Assembly: GCA_022867625.1 (NCBI GenBank)
Contig: JALIFM010000005.1
Coordinates: 1 to 64,000, forward strand
Origin: Lachnospiraceae bacterium NSJ-143
GTDB lineage: Bacteria > Bacillota > Clostridia > Lachnospirales > Anaerotignaceae
Direction: 5' to 3'
DNA length: 64,000 bases
Shown one piece after another: positions 34,668 through 43,587 of the stretch. How positions within the stretch are numbered: the first letter of the stretch is position 1; each line of letters begins with the position of its first letter. The translations under genes were made by a program, and so were the position numbers. The notes below the pieces were generated by a model. The model was given only the letters and a program-made list of their open reading frames with translations, did no database searches and had not been told where the DNA came from.

Positions 34668-36017
34668 ATGGAGCAGAACGAAAACTCAATTTCATATTTT
34701 CAGAAGGTTCCGCCGCATGACGCGGAAGCTGAGCAGGCGGTATTGAGCTCCATGTTTATAGACAGGGAAGCTGTTTCTGCGGCTATGGAAACACTTAAGG
34801 CCGACGATTTTTACCGGCCTGACAACAGGCTTATTTTTGAGGCGGCCCTTGAGCTTTTTTCAAAGGGAGAGCCTATAGATATTATAACTGTAAAAAACCG
34901 TCTGGAGGAGAAGGGCGTATTTGAGCAGGTCGGCGGAATTGCCTATATCGGCCAAGTGGCTTCTTCTGTGGGAAGCTCTGTAAACATAAGAAATTACGCT
35001 AAGATTGTAAAAGATAAATCTGTACTTAGAAGCCTTATAAAAACTACAGGCGATATTACACAGCAGTGCTTTGACGGAAAAGACAGTATAAACAACATAC
35101 TTGACCAGGCCGAACAGGGGATATTCAATATAATGGAAGGCCGCGGCTCAAGCGGTATATTCCATATAAAAGATGTAGCAGTTTCGGCTTTTGAGAGAAT
35201 TGAGGATATATATAAAAACAAAGGAAAGCTTACAGGTGTTCCTTCAGGCTTTGCAGACTTTGACTTAAAGACAGCTGGGCTTCAGCCGTCTGACCTGATA
35301 CTGATAGCAGCAAGGCCGTCTATGGGAAAGACGGCGTTTGCCCTTAATGTGGCACAGAATGCCGCTATAAGGGGAAATGTGCCTGTAGCCATATTTTCAC
35401 TGGAAATGTCAAAGGAACAGCTTGTAAACCGTATGCTGTGTTCAGAAGCAATGATTGACGCTCAGAAACTGAGGACAGGGGAGCTTGCAGATGACGACTG
35501 GCCAAAGCTCATACAGGCTATAGGGCCGCTTTCTCAGGCCGATATCTACATTGACGATACACCCGGCGTTTCTCCTATGGACATAAGGGCGAAGTGCAGA
35601 AAGCTGAAGCTTGAAAAGGGACTGGGGCTTATATTGATAGACTACCTTCAGCTTATGAGCTCCGATTCAAAAACCGACTCAAGGCAGCAGGAAATATCCG
35701 AGATATCAAGAGCCCTTAAGGCTATAGCAAGGGAGATGAACGCTCCTGTAATAGCGCTTTCGCAGCTGAGCCGCGCCTGCGAGTCAAGGACTGACCACAG
35801 GCCTATGCTTTCTGACCTCAGGGAGTCCGGCGCTATTGAGCAGGACGCTGATGTGGTGGCGTTCCTTTACAGGGACGAGTATTATTTTCCTGATACTGAA
35901 AAGAAAAACCAGGCTGAGCTTATTATAGCCAAGCAGAGGAACGGCCCTACGGGTACTGTTGACCTTATGTGGCTTGGGCAGTATACAAAGTTTGCCAATA
36001 TGATGAGGAATTTTTGA
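34668..36017 (+). CDS. dnaB: Replicative DNA helicase
   Basis: A 449-residue hexameric helicase opening the replication fork. The N-terminal domain begins PPHDAEAEQAVLSSM. The RecA-like domain has Walker A ARPSMGKTAFAL, VAIFSLEMS, Walker B LILIDYLQLM, and QLSRACE...RDHRPMLSDLRESG-type motifs near the end. The ATG at 34668 is placed 6 nt after GGGCGGTG; an in-frame GTG at 34659 lies in that site. The gene closes the rplI-dnaB pair common in Firmicutes. Confidence 0.97.
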   Translation: MEQNENSISYFQKVPPHDAEAEQAVLSSMFIDREAVSAAMETLKADDFYRPDNRLIFEAALELFSKGEPIDIITVKNRLEEKGVFEQVGGIAYIGQVASSVGSSVNIRNYAKIVKDKSVLRSLIKTTGDITQQCFDGKDSINNILDQAEQGIFNIMEGRGSSGIFHIKDVAVSAFERIEDIYKNKGKLTGVPSGFADFDLKTAGLQPSDLILIAARPSMGKTAFALNVAQNAAIRGNVPVAIFSLEMSKEQLVNRMLCSEAMIDAQKLRTGELADDDWPKLIQAIGPLSQADIYIDDTPGVSPMDIRAKCRKLKLEKGLGLILIDYLQLMSSDSKTDSRQQEISEISRALKAIAREMNAPVIALSQLSRACESRTDHRPMLSDLRESGAIEQDADVVAFLYRDEYYFPDTEKKNQAELIIAKQRNGPTGTVDLMWLGQYTKFANMMRNF

Positions 36018-36046
36018 AAAAAGCGCGTTTTAAACGCGCTTTTTTA
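36017..36046 (+). terminator. Terminator of dnaB
   Basis: AAAAAAGCGCGTTT / AAACGCGCTTTTTT, a near-perfect long stem with a T tail. Confidence 0.92.
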
Positions 36047-36047
36047 A

Positions 36048-36092
36048 ATAAAAAAGAGGGGCGCTTTATCCTAAAGGAAAGGCCCTCTTTTT
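36048..36092 (-). terminator. Terminator of the ferredoxin gene
   Basis: AAAAAGAGGG / CCCTCTTTTT enclosing about 22 nt; the T run on the minus strand (TTTTTTATTT) follows the ferredoxin gene. Confidence 0.75.
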
Positions 36093-36127
36093 ATGTATTG
36101 TTATTATACTGTTAACTGGAATTCCAA

Positions 36128-36298
36128 TTAAGCCTGCTTTGGAGCACCTACTGGACAAGCGCCAGCGCATGCGCCGCAGTCAATACATGTGTTAGCGTCG
36201 ATTGTGAAAACACCGCCATTGTCCTTGATTGCGTCTACTGGACATTCGCCAGTACAAGCGCCACATCCGATGCAGCTGCTGTCAATCTGATATGCCAT
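36128..36298 (-). CDS. 2[4Fe-4S] ferredoxin
   Basis: A 56-residue clostridial-type ferredoxin that carries electrons for anaerobic metabolism. Two cluster motifs are complete: CIGCGACTGECP (Cys9, 12, 15, 19) and CIDCGACAGACP (Cys38, 41, 44, 48). The length is typical. GGGAGGTG lies upstream of the ATG on the minus strand. It is monocistronic, between its own promoter and terminator. Codon use is biased to common codons, as expected for an abundant protein. Confidence 0.97.
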   Translation of the reverse strand: MAYQIDSSCIGCGACTGECPVDAIKDNGGVFTIDANTCIDCGACAGACPVGAPKQA

Positions 36299-36332
36299 TG
36301 GAATTACACCTCCCGTTGAATTATTATTTTCT

Positions 36333-36361
36333 ATTCTATATCAAAACTGCCCGTTATGCAA
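36333..36361 (-). promoter_or_regulatory. SigA-type promoter of the ferredoxin gene
   Basis: TTGCAT and TAGAAT on the minus strand, 17 bp apart, about 30 bp before the ATG. Confidence 0.65.
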
Positions 36362-36516
36362 GGTATATTTATGGAATTTGGTTAAAATTTTTACAGATAT
36401 ACAAATTGATAGTTTATTATCATTTTGTTATCAGCAGAATATATAAATCTCGTACAGTAGTGGTGAATTTTGCTGATTTAAAATATATTAAGTTGTTTTT
36501 AAGGAGCTGGAATGGC

Positions 36517-36545
36517 TTTAAATGTATTGTGAAAAATGGTATAAT
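36517..36545 (+). promoter_or_regulatory. Extended -10 promoter upstream of pdaA
   Basis: TGGTATAAT (TATAAT 36540-36545) with a weak TTTAAA 17 bp upstream. It would give a ~210-nt leader; no structure or gene was recognised in 36546-36750. A sporulation promoter was looked for and not found. Confidence 0.4.
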
Positions 36546-36765
36546 ATTTATATAAAGCGGAGCTGTTATATACATATATGAATGGTATATGGTATTGGTT
36601 TTGTATAATTAATATTAATATTTGTATCTGGCAGATAGCTTTAAGAGAAAAGCGCGATTTTGCAAAGGCTTTATTTTAACAGCAATGCGGGTAAACAGAA
36701 AGAATGAAGCGGGTTCAAGAACACAGTTATGCCGCTTTATAGGAAATACAAAGGAGAGTGGTTTT

Positions 36766-37644
36766 ATGGTTTCACGTCTTGCGGCTTATGCCATTACGGC
36801 GGCTGTAACAGTATCTCAGTCGCTTACATACCAGCCGTCATACGCGGAGGAAACAGCAGGGGAAACTGCTGCAACAGAGGTTTTGCAGCCTGAGTTTGAT
36901 TATGAGGCCATAAAGGCCATGATGCCTCCGCAGCCTGAGGAAAACAGCCCGCTTGTGGGCTATAATGACAAAAAAAGCTGGTGGTTTTCGAGAAATACCA
37001 CAAAAACACCGCCGAGCGCCCAGCATGATATAAATATCAGCCAGTATGACTCCTATTATCTTGGAGATGTCAGCCGTAAGGTAATATATCTCACATTTGA
37101 TGAGGGCTACGAAAACGGGTGTACATCGCAGATACTTGATGTGCTGAAAGAAAATGATGTAAAAGCGGCGTTTTTTGTAACAAAAAGCTATATAAAAAGT
37201 GAGCCGGAGCTTGTAAAAAGAATGGTGGCCGAAGGCCATGTGGTAGGAAACCATTCGGTTACACACCCGGATTTGACAGCTGTTTCTGACGAGCAGATAG
37301 CCAGTGAGCTAAATGGCTGCGCCGACTATTTTAAAGAGGTTACCGGTCAGGACATGCCTCCGTTTTTCCGTCCGCCGGAGGGAGCGTACAGTATAAGGAC
37401 ACTTGAAAAAACAAAGGAGCTTGGATATAAAACAATATTCTGGAGTTTCGCATACAGGGACTGGCTTGTTGATGACCAGCCGAGTGTACAGGAAGCGCAC
37501 GATTATGTTTTGGACTACAGCCACAATGGCTGTATAATGCTGCTTCACGCTGTGTCAGAGGCCAACACCGGTGCGCTTGACAGCATAATAAAGGATTTGA
37601 AATCACAGGGTTATGAATTTGAAAGCCTTTACAGGCTTCCATAA
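36766..37644 (+). CDS. pdaA: Polysaccharide deacetylase, PdaA-like (spore cortex muramic delta-lactam)
   Basis: A 292-residue secreted de-N-acetylase. The ATG at 36766 follows AAAGGAGAG and opens a signal peptide (about 1-28); the frame is open 48 codons further upstream without support. NodB motifs: TFDEGYENG (about 111-119, catalytic Asp), GNHSVTHPD (metal His pair), RPPEGAYS, and IMLLHAVS. The TFDEGYENG and FWSFAYRDWLVDDQP patterns are those of PdaA, which modifies cortex peptidoglycan for spore germination. pgi follows 18 nt later in the same direction. Confidence 0.92.
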   Translation: MVSRLAAYAITAAVTVSQSLTYQPSYAEETAGETAATEVLQPEFDYEAIKAMMPPQPEENSPLVGYNDKKSWWFSRNTTKTPPSAQHDINISQYDSYYLGDVSRKVIYLTFDEGYENGCTSQILDVLKENDVKAAFFVTKSYIKSEPELVKRMVAEGHVVGNHSVTHPDLTAVSDEQIASELNGCADYFKEVTGQDMPPFFRPPEGAYSIRTLEKTKELGYKTIFWSFAYRDWLVDDQPSVQEAHDYVLDYSHNGCIMLLHAVSEANTGALDSIIKDLKSQGYEFESLYRLP

Positions 37645-37662
37645 TATAAGGGGGAATCCGGA

Positions 37663-39075
37663 ATGGAGAATTTAAGGTTAAGATTTGATTTCAACAATAT
37701 GATGTCGGACTTTATAGGAGACAGGGGAATAAAAGAAAGCGACATAGAAAAGCTTATGCCGCGTATTGAATCGGCACACAGGGCTATGGCTGAAAAGCGC
37801 CTGTCCGGCGGTATGGACTGGCGTGACCTGCCGTATAACCAGAGCCGGACTGTTGATGAGATTATTGATTATGTAAATGAGGTTAAGGACGATTTTGAGG
37901 CGTTTGTTGTGCTTGGAATAGGCGGTTCGGCCCTTGGGCCCATGGCGGTACAGCAGGCTATAAAAAGCCCTTATTATAACGAGCTTGACAGGGAAAAAAG
38001 GGGCGGTTTCCCTAAGCTTTATGTTATGGATAATGTTGACCCTGAAAGGCTTGCTTATTTCTTTGACATGATTGATGTCACAAAATGCCTTTTCAACTGT
38101 ATTTCAAAGAGCGGAAGCACATCTGAGACAATGAGCCAGTTTATGATTATTAAGGAAATGCTTTCGCAGAAACTGACAAAAGAGGAAGCCTCTAAGCATA
38201 TTGTGTGTACTACAGACAGGTCAAACGGCAATCTTATAAAAATAGCCGGACAGGAGGGGTATAAGACTTTTATTATCCCGTCTGGAGTGGGCGGAAGGTT
38301 TTCTGAGCTTACGCCGGTAGGGCTGCTGCCGGCTGCCATGTGCGGTATTGACATTAAAAAAATGCTCGAAGGCGCGGCTTTTATGGATGAAATCTGTAAG
38401 GACGGCGATATATACAAAAATCCGGCGTATATGTACGCTGTGCTAAGCTTTGCAGCTATGAAGCAGGGAAAAAATATAGCTGTTATGATGCCATACGCAG
38501 ACTCACTGAGGCTTGTTTCAGACTGGTTTGCCCAGCTCTGGGCGGAATCCCTTGGCAAAAGGACTGATAAATACGGAAATGAGGTGTTCGCTGGGCAGAC
38601 TCCTGTAAAGGCTCTTGGCGTTACAGACCAGCATTCACAGGTACAACTTTACACAGAGGGTCCTTTTGATAAAATGATTGTACTTATTGGTGTGGATAAT
38701 TTCAGGCGGGAAACCATTATACCAGAGCTTTACGGCGATATACCAAGCCTTGGGTTCCTTGGCGGCATAACGCAGAACAAGCTTATACAGACAGAACAGA
38801 TGGCTACTGAGTACGCTCTATATAAGGCTGGTAAGATGAACCTTACAATAACGCTTCCTGAGGTAAACGAGTTTACACTTGGGCAGCTGCTGTATATGTT
38901 TGAGGTAGCCACAGGGTTTGCAGGTGAGCTTCTGGAAATTAACGCTTTTGACCAGCCGGGAGTTGAGGAGGGCAAAAACGCAACATATGCTATGTTTGGC
39001 AGGCCGGGATATGAGGATAAGAAAAAGGAGCTTGATTCACGCCCAGAGAAGAAGGAGAAATATATTATTAAGTAG
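37663..39075 (+). CDS. pgi: Glucose-6-phosphate isomerase
   Basis: A 470-residue isomerase of glucose-6-phosphate and fructose-6-phosphate. VVLGIGGSALGPMAVQ, the sugar-phosphate motif SKSGSTSETMSQF, GVGGRFSELTPVG, and DQHSQVQLYTEGP near the end are all present. The length is in the range of Firmicutes enzymes (about 450). AAGGGGGAA precedes the ATG. It ends at a strong terminator and is probably cotranscribed with pdaA. Confidence 0.96.
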   Translation: MENLRLRFDFNNMMSDFIGDRGIKESDIEKLMPRIESAHRAMAEKRLSGGMDWRDLPYNQSRTVDEIIDYVNEVKDDFEAFVVLGIGGSALGPMAVQQAIKSPYYNELDREKRGGFPKLYVMDNVDPERLAYFFDMIDVTKCLFNCISKSGSTSETMSQFMIIKEMLSQKLTKEEASKHIVCTTDRSNGNLIKIAGQEGYKTFIIPSGVGGRFSELTPVGLLPAAMCGIDIKKMLEGAAFMDEICKDGDIYKNPAYMYAVLSFAAMKQGKNIAVMMPYADSLRLVSDWFAQLWAESLGKRTDKYGNEVFAGQTPVKALGVTDQHSQVQLYTEGPFDKMIVLIGVDNFRRETIIPELYGDIPSLGFLGGITQNKLIQTEQMATEYALYKAGKMNLTITLPEVNEFTLGQLLYMFEVATGFAGELLEINAFDQPGVEEGKNATYAMFGRPGYEDKKKELDSRPEKKEKYIIK

Positions 39076-39088
39076 TGGTGCTGTATAT

Positions 39089-39117
39089 GCCGGCGGTAAA
39101 CACGCCGGCTTTTTTTA
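39089..39117 (+). terminator. Terminator of pgi
   Basis: GCCGGCG / CGCCGGC with a 7-nt loop and eight T. The gap to 39346 otherwise has only an extended -10-like TGGTATATT at 39223-39231. Confidence 0.9.
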
Positions 39118-39346
39118 TTGAAAAAATGATGATTATTGTGAAGGCGCTGCGGTTTTTGCCGTAATTTGCGTTGGAAAAAACACCAATGACTACAGTTTTC
39201 TACAAAATCTCTCCGGCACAGGTGGTATATTTTCTTTAAGACAAATTAAATGACTTTTGCTGTATAAGACAGCTGTAACTAAATGGCACAAATGTTTTTA
39301 TGCAGGCGAAATTTTAAATATACCGGTGAAAAGGGGAGGAAGCAAC

Positions 39347-40549
39347 ATGGAACACGGTTTGGAAGAAAAGGTCGGCACATCGGGCCAGAAGGAATTTTCG
39401 TTTCCTGCCAATGTCAAGCAGATGGGAAATATTGATAAAAGACTGAAAATATATATTGAGGATTATGTATATACATATATATATCAGTACGCTAAAACAG
39501 GCGGCTCCAAGGAAAAGCTTATGGTGCTTGTTGGCAACCATACATATATCAACGACTGCGATGTAGTTATAGTAAGCGGTGCAATACAGGGCAAATATTC
39601 TGTTGAGGAAAACGGCACTCAGGTATTTACAGATGAGTCATGGCTTTATATTAATGAGCAGATGAGAAAATACTTTGACGGCATGGTGATAATAGGCTGG
39701 TGTCATGTTCAGCCGGAGTTTGGAATATTTATGATGGCCCGGGACGAGGTTTTCCACAAAAAATGCTTTAAAAACAGCTATCAGGTATTCTGCACACTGG
39801 ACCCTATGGAAAGGCAGGAATGTTTTTATACCTATAATGAGGACATGTCATCGCTGAGGCCGGTAAAGGGGTATTTTATTTACTATGACAAAAATGAGCA
39901 GATGCAGGACTATATGCTCGAAAACAGCATATCAAAGCCTAAAGAGCCTGTGGAGGAAGATGTGGACGCCGAAACTATGGAGGTTTTGGGAGAAAAGCCT
40001 GAGCAGAGCCCTGACAGGATAGACGCGGCTACAAGAATCAGGAAGGTTCTCAACAGCAAAGAGGAAATAAAGCAGAAATCCAAAAGCGGCAGAAACGCGG
40101 CAATAGCAACAGTGACAGGCGCGATGTGCGCTGCGTTCCTTTTTATGAGTGTCAGCATGATAAAAAATATGGACAGGATACAGACTCTTGAAAAGGAGCT
40201 GGGTGATGTTAAATATTCATATGAAAACCTGAATTCCCAGATAGAAAACACCGCTGCACAGGTTTTTGCTGTTAAGGTACAGGAGGAAAAGGCGGCGGAG
40301 GAAGAAAAGAAAAAGAATGAGGAGACTGAAAAGCCGGCTGATGAACAGGACAGGCAGCTTAAGCCGGATTATGAGATTGGCGGTATTTACACTATAAAAT
40401 ATGGCGACACCCTCTGGGGCATATGCAACGATTTTTATGGTTCTCCGGAGATGCTCACCTCGGTTATGGAGATTAATGGCATAACTGATGTGGACATGCT
40501 CTTTGCAGGAGAAAGGATAGTGCTTCCACAAAAGGCAGAAGAAAACTAA
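39347..40549 (+). CDS. MPN/JAMM-like domain - membrane segment - LysM protein
   Basis: A 400-residue protein of unusual architecture. Residues about 50-190 resemble an MPN (JAB1/Mov34) domain, with GWCHVQPEFGIF and TLDPMERQECFYTY in the expected order. The JAMM pattern H-x-H-x7-S-x2-D is met in spacing but reads His120, Gln122, Met130, Asp133; Glu56 could be the general base. One membrane segment lies at about 251-272, a coiled coil at 277-330, and a LysM domain at 348-394. The N-terminal domain is thus probably cytoplasmic and the LysM outside. GGGGAGG precedes the ATG. Isomerase and deacetylase genes upstream give no clear clue. A spore or wall role is possible. Confidence 0.75.
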   Translation: MEHGLEEKVGTSGQKEFSFPANVKQMGNIDKRLKIYIEDYVYTYIYQYAKTGGSKEKLMVLVGNHTYINDCDVVIVSGAIQGKYSVEENGTQVFTDESWLYINEQMRKYFDGMVIIGWCHVQPEFGIFMMARDEVFHKKCFKNSYQVFCTLDPMERQECFYTYNEDMSSLRPVKGYFIYYDKNEQMQDYMLENSISKPKEPVEEDVDAETMEVLGEKPEQSPDRIDAATRIRKVLNSKEEIKQKSKSGRNAAIATVTGAMCAAFLFMSVSMIKNMDRIQTLEKELGDVKYSYENLNSQIENTAAQVFAVKVQEEKAAEEEKKKNEETEKPADEQDRQLKPDYEIGGIYTIKYGDTLWGICNDFYGSPEMLTSVMEINGITDVDMLFAGERIVLPQKAEEN

Positions 40550-40615
40550 ATATATATGAAAAATCCACTTAAAAAATATGACGTATTATGTTAGAATATG
40601 CGTATAAGGCGGAGG

Positions 40616-40675
40616 AAGCATAAACAACAGAAAAAAACGAAACCTTAGTTTCGTTTTTTTCTGTTGTTTATGCTT
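40616..40675. repeat. 28-bp perfect inverted repeat
   Basis: Two 28-bp arms (40616-40643 and 40648-40675) are exact reverse complements with a CTTA loop. Each arm contains a run of seven A or T. It could terminate transcription in both directions; the arms are much longer than other terminators here. Confidence 0.85.
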
Positions 40676-40760
40676 AATATAACATTACAGGCTTTAAACT
40701 CCGCAGCTGAAATATATGACTGATTTGTTTAGGTTTTGTATTGACTTTTGGAGGGATATT

Positions 40761-41216
40761 ATGCGTGCTGGCTGGGATGAATATTTTATGGAAATAGCAG
40801 AGATTGTAAAAAGCAGAGCCACATGTCTGAGAAGGCAGGTAGGCGCAGTTATAGTTAAGGATAACCGTATAATTACCACAGGCTACAACGGCGCGCCGGC
40901 CGGAATAAACCACTGCTGCGACATTGGCTCATGTTTGAGAAGTGAAATGGGCATACCGTCTGGGGAAAGGCATGAGCTTTGCAGGGCGCTTCACGCAGAG
41001 CAGAACGCAATTATACAGGCTGCGAAAATAGGTGTAAGCACTGAGGGCGCTACAATGTACGTTACACTACAGCCATGTGTGATATGCGCTAAAATGGCTA
41101 TAAACGCCGGAATTAAGAAAATAGTGTATAAGGGAAATTACCCGGATGAGCTTTCACTGAGCATGCTCAATGAAGCCAATGTCGAGCTGATTAAAATGGA
41201 GGGAGAAAATTTATGA
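40761..41216 (+). CDS. dCMP deaminase family protein (ComEB-like)
   Basis: A 151-residue zinc deaminase, probably converting dCMP to dUMP. Zinc and catalytic motifs are LHAEQNA (His and Glu, about 77-83) and [10 protein letters not shown] (two Cys). [12 protein letters not shown] is typical of the dCMP group. The ATG at 40761 follows GGAGGG; the frame extends upstream to 40716 without a site. Its stop overlaps the start of the exonuclease gene. Confidence 0.93.
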   Translation: MRAGWDEYFMEIAEIVKSRATCLRRQVGAVIVKDNRIITTGYNGAPAGINHCCDIGSCLRSEMGIPSGERHELCRALHAEQNAIIQAAKIGVSTEGATMYVTLQPCVICAKMAINAGIKKIVYKGNYPDELSLSMLNEANVELIKMEGENL

Positions 41217-41968
41217 AACTGATTTCTTGGAACGTAAACGGGCTTAGGGCTGCCGTTGGAAAGGGCTTTATGGATTATTTCAAGTCCGCTGACGCCGATA
41301 TATTTTCGCTTCAGGAGACAAAGCTTCAGGAAGGACAGATTGATTTGCAGACCGAGGGGTATTACCAGTACTGGAATTATGCTGAAAGGAAGGGGTATTC
41401 GGGGACAGCGGTTTTTACTAAAGTTAAACCTGTTTCTGTGTCATACGGCATTGGCATAGAGGAGCATGATAAGGAAGGCAGAGTCATAACCCTTGAGTTT
41501 GATAATTTTTACCATGTTACAGCGTATGTGCCTAACTCACAGGCAGAAAACGCGCGTCTTGACTACAGGGTTAAATGGGAGGACGCTATGAGGGAGTATC
41601 TGCTTGGGCTTGACAGCAAAAAGCCTGTAATTTTCTGCGGAGACCTCAATGTGGCGCATGAGGAGATTGACCTTAAAAACCCTAAGCCGAATGTTGGCAG
41701 CGCCGGTTTTACATATGAGGAGAGAGGAAAATTTTCGCAGCTGCTTGAAAGTGGTTTTGTTGATTCGTTCAGGTATTTTTATCCTGATACTGTTGGCGCG
41801 TACTCATGGTGGAGCTACAGGTTTAATGCCAGAAAGAATAACGCCGGTTGGCGGATTGACTATTTTGTAGTATCTGAGCGGATTGCCGGAAAAATGAAAG
41901 ATGCGCTGATACACAGTGATATTTTAGGGTCAGACCATTGTCCGGTTGAGCTTTTGATAGAAATCTAA
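41213..41968 (+). CDS. xth: Exodeoxyribonuclease III (AP endonuclease)
   Basis: A 251-residue DNA repair nuclease acting at abasic sites. [16 protein letters not shown] (metal Glu), [13 protein letters not shown] (catalytic Asp/Asn), [20 protein letters not shown] and GSDHCPV are all in order. The length is normal. The ATG overlaps the deaminase stop, so the two are translationally coupled; both fit nucleotide and DNA maintenance. Confidence 0.96.
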   Translation: MKLISWNVNGLRAAVGKGFMDYFKSADADIFSLQETKLQEGQIDLQTEGYYQYWNYAERKGYSGTAVFTKVKPVSVSYGIGIEEHDKEGRVITLEFDNFYHVTAYVPNSQAENARLDYRVKWEDAMREYLLGLDSKKPVIFCGDLNVAHEEIDLKNPKPNVGSAGFTYEERGKFSQLLESGFVDSFRYFYPDTVGAYSWWSYRFNARKNNAGWRIDYFVVSERIAGKMKDALIHSDILGSDHCPVELLIEI

Positions 41969-42080
41969 AAAATATACAAAACACGGATATTGTATACAAA
42001 AAAATGCAACAATACTTATCCCTGATATGATATAGTTAAGCTGTAATATTAGCTGACAGTATAAGTAAGGAGGTATTTTT

Positions 42081-43385
42081 TTGGGTAAATTCGACGTTTT
42101 GTACAAAGAAAAGCTGACTACCGCTGAGGAAATAGCGCAGATGATAAAGTCAGGCTATAACTGTGCCTCGCCTATATGTATGGGGGAGCCTGTTGACGTG
42201 GTAAACTCCATAGCGGACAGAGTAGCCAGAGGCGAAATACAGAATATAAGGACAAACGGAACGCTCACATTTGGCGGCAGAGACTATTTAAAAGAGGAGT
42301 TTGCCGGAAAATTTGATTTCCAGTCATGGTTTTTTGGGGCCGGCTCAAGAAAAGGCGGTCAGGACGGACGTTTTGACTATTTCAGCTACAATTATTCCGA
42401 TTACCCTCTTATTTATGATTTGAGAAATGACCTTGACGCACTTCTGATGGTGGTTTCACCGATGGATGAGCACGGTTATTTTTCAACAGGACCTTATTTT
42501 GGTGAAACTCTGGGCATGTTAAGGAACGCCAAGCATGTTTTTGTTGAGGTAAACAGGTTCATGCCGCGTACATTTGGAGAAAACTTTATACATATATCTC
42601 AGGTTGAGGCGATATGCGAAAAAGATGAGCCTATTTTTGAGCTGCCAGTAGGTGAGCCAAGTGAGAATGATTACAAAATTGGAAACATAATTGCTGAAAT
42701 GGTACCTGACGAGGCCACAATACAGATTGGCATAGGCGGGGTTTCGGGAGCGCTTGGAAAGGCACTGGCCGGAAAAAAGGATTTGGGAATACATACTGAA
42801 ATGTTTTCTGACGCAATGGTTGAGCTTATCGAGTGCGGTGCGGTTACAAACGAGAAAAAAACATTTCATAAGAGGCAGTCTGTAAGCACATTCTGCTTTG
42901 GCAGCAAAAAAGTATATGACTATATAGACAATAACCCGTCACTTGTGATGCTACCTGTTGAATATGTGAATGACCCGTATAATATTGCCAGAAACGATAA
43001 GTTTATTTCTGTAAATGCGGGGCTTGAGGTTGACTTTTTTGGGCAGGTATGCTCAGAAACAATAGGGCCAGTGCCGTTTAGCGGCCCGGGAGGACAGTTT
43101 GACTATGTAAAAGGCGCTAAAATGAGCAAAGGCGGAAGAAGCTTTATAGCTATGACTTCCACTGCCAAGGGCGGCACAATATCAAGAATAAAGCCTATGC
43201 TTACTTATGGCGCTGCTGTCACATCACATAAAAATGAGGTGGACTGCATAGTGACCGAGTATGGCGCTGCCGAGCTTTTTGGAAAGACAATGCGCGAAAG
43301 GACAAGAGCCCTTATCAACATAGCGCACCCTAAGTTCAGGCAGGAGCTTGAGTTTGAGGCGAAAAAAATGAATATACTTATTTAA
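42081..43385 (+). CDS. Acetyl-CoA hydrolase/CoA-transferase family protein (butyryl/4-hydroxybutyrate:acetate type)
   Basis: A 434-residue class I-type CoA-transferase of the Cat/AbfT group, moving CoA between acyl-CoA and acetate. The first half has VDVVNSIADRVARGE and VSPMDEHGYFSTGP. The second half has IGIGGVSGALGKAL and GIHTEMFSD, whose Glu is the likely CoA-carrying residue, then GPGGQFDYVKGA and VTEYGAAELFGK. The start is TTG after AAGGAGG. It is monocistronic. The acyl substrate (butyrate, propionate, 4-hydroxybutyrate) cannot be fixed from sequence alone. Confidence 0.9.
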   Translation: MGKFDVLYKEKLTTAEEIAQMIKSGYNCASPICMGEPVDVVNSIADRVARGEIQNIRTNGTLTFGGRDYLKEEFAGKFDFQSWFFGAGSRKGGQDGRFDYFSYNYSDYPLIYDLRNDLDALLMVVSPMDEHGYFSTGPYFGETLGMLRNAKHVFVEVNRFMPRTFGENFIHISQVEAICEKDEPIFELPVGEPSENDYKIGNIIAEMVPDEATIQIGIGGVSGALGKALAGKKDLGIHTEMFSDAMVELIECGAVTNEKKTFHKRQSVSTFCFGSKKVYDYIDNNPSLVMLPVEYVNDPYNIARNDKFISVNAGLEVDFFGQVCSETIGPVPFSGPGGQFDYVKGAKMSKGGRSFIAMTSTAKGGTISRIKPMLTYGAAVTSHKNEVDCIVTEYGAAELFGKTMRERTRALINIAHPKFRQELEFEAKKMNILI

Positions 43386-43404
43386 GACATTTTAAATTCT
43401 ATTG

Positions 43405-43470
43405 CCGTACTGTAATATAGACAGGCGTGAGCTCTTATCCGTCGGTTTATAGCAACAGTGCGGTTTTTTA
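43405..43470 (+). terminator. Probable terminator of the CoA-transferase gene
   Basis: CCGTACTGT pairs with ACAGTGCGG (one G-T) across a 41-nt loop, followed by TTTTTTATT. The long loop lowers confidence. Confidence 0.5.
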
Positions 43471-43587
43471 TTAATTATTCCTTTATTGTCATTTAATGTA
43501 AAGTTTTGGCTTCTCTTTTGGTTTAAAATGAGTTATACTTTAAACAGCAAGGCTAATATTTTATTGACATAATGGGGAGGGGTATCT

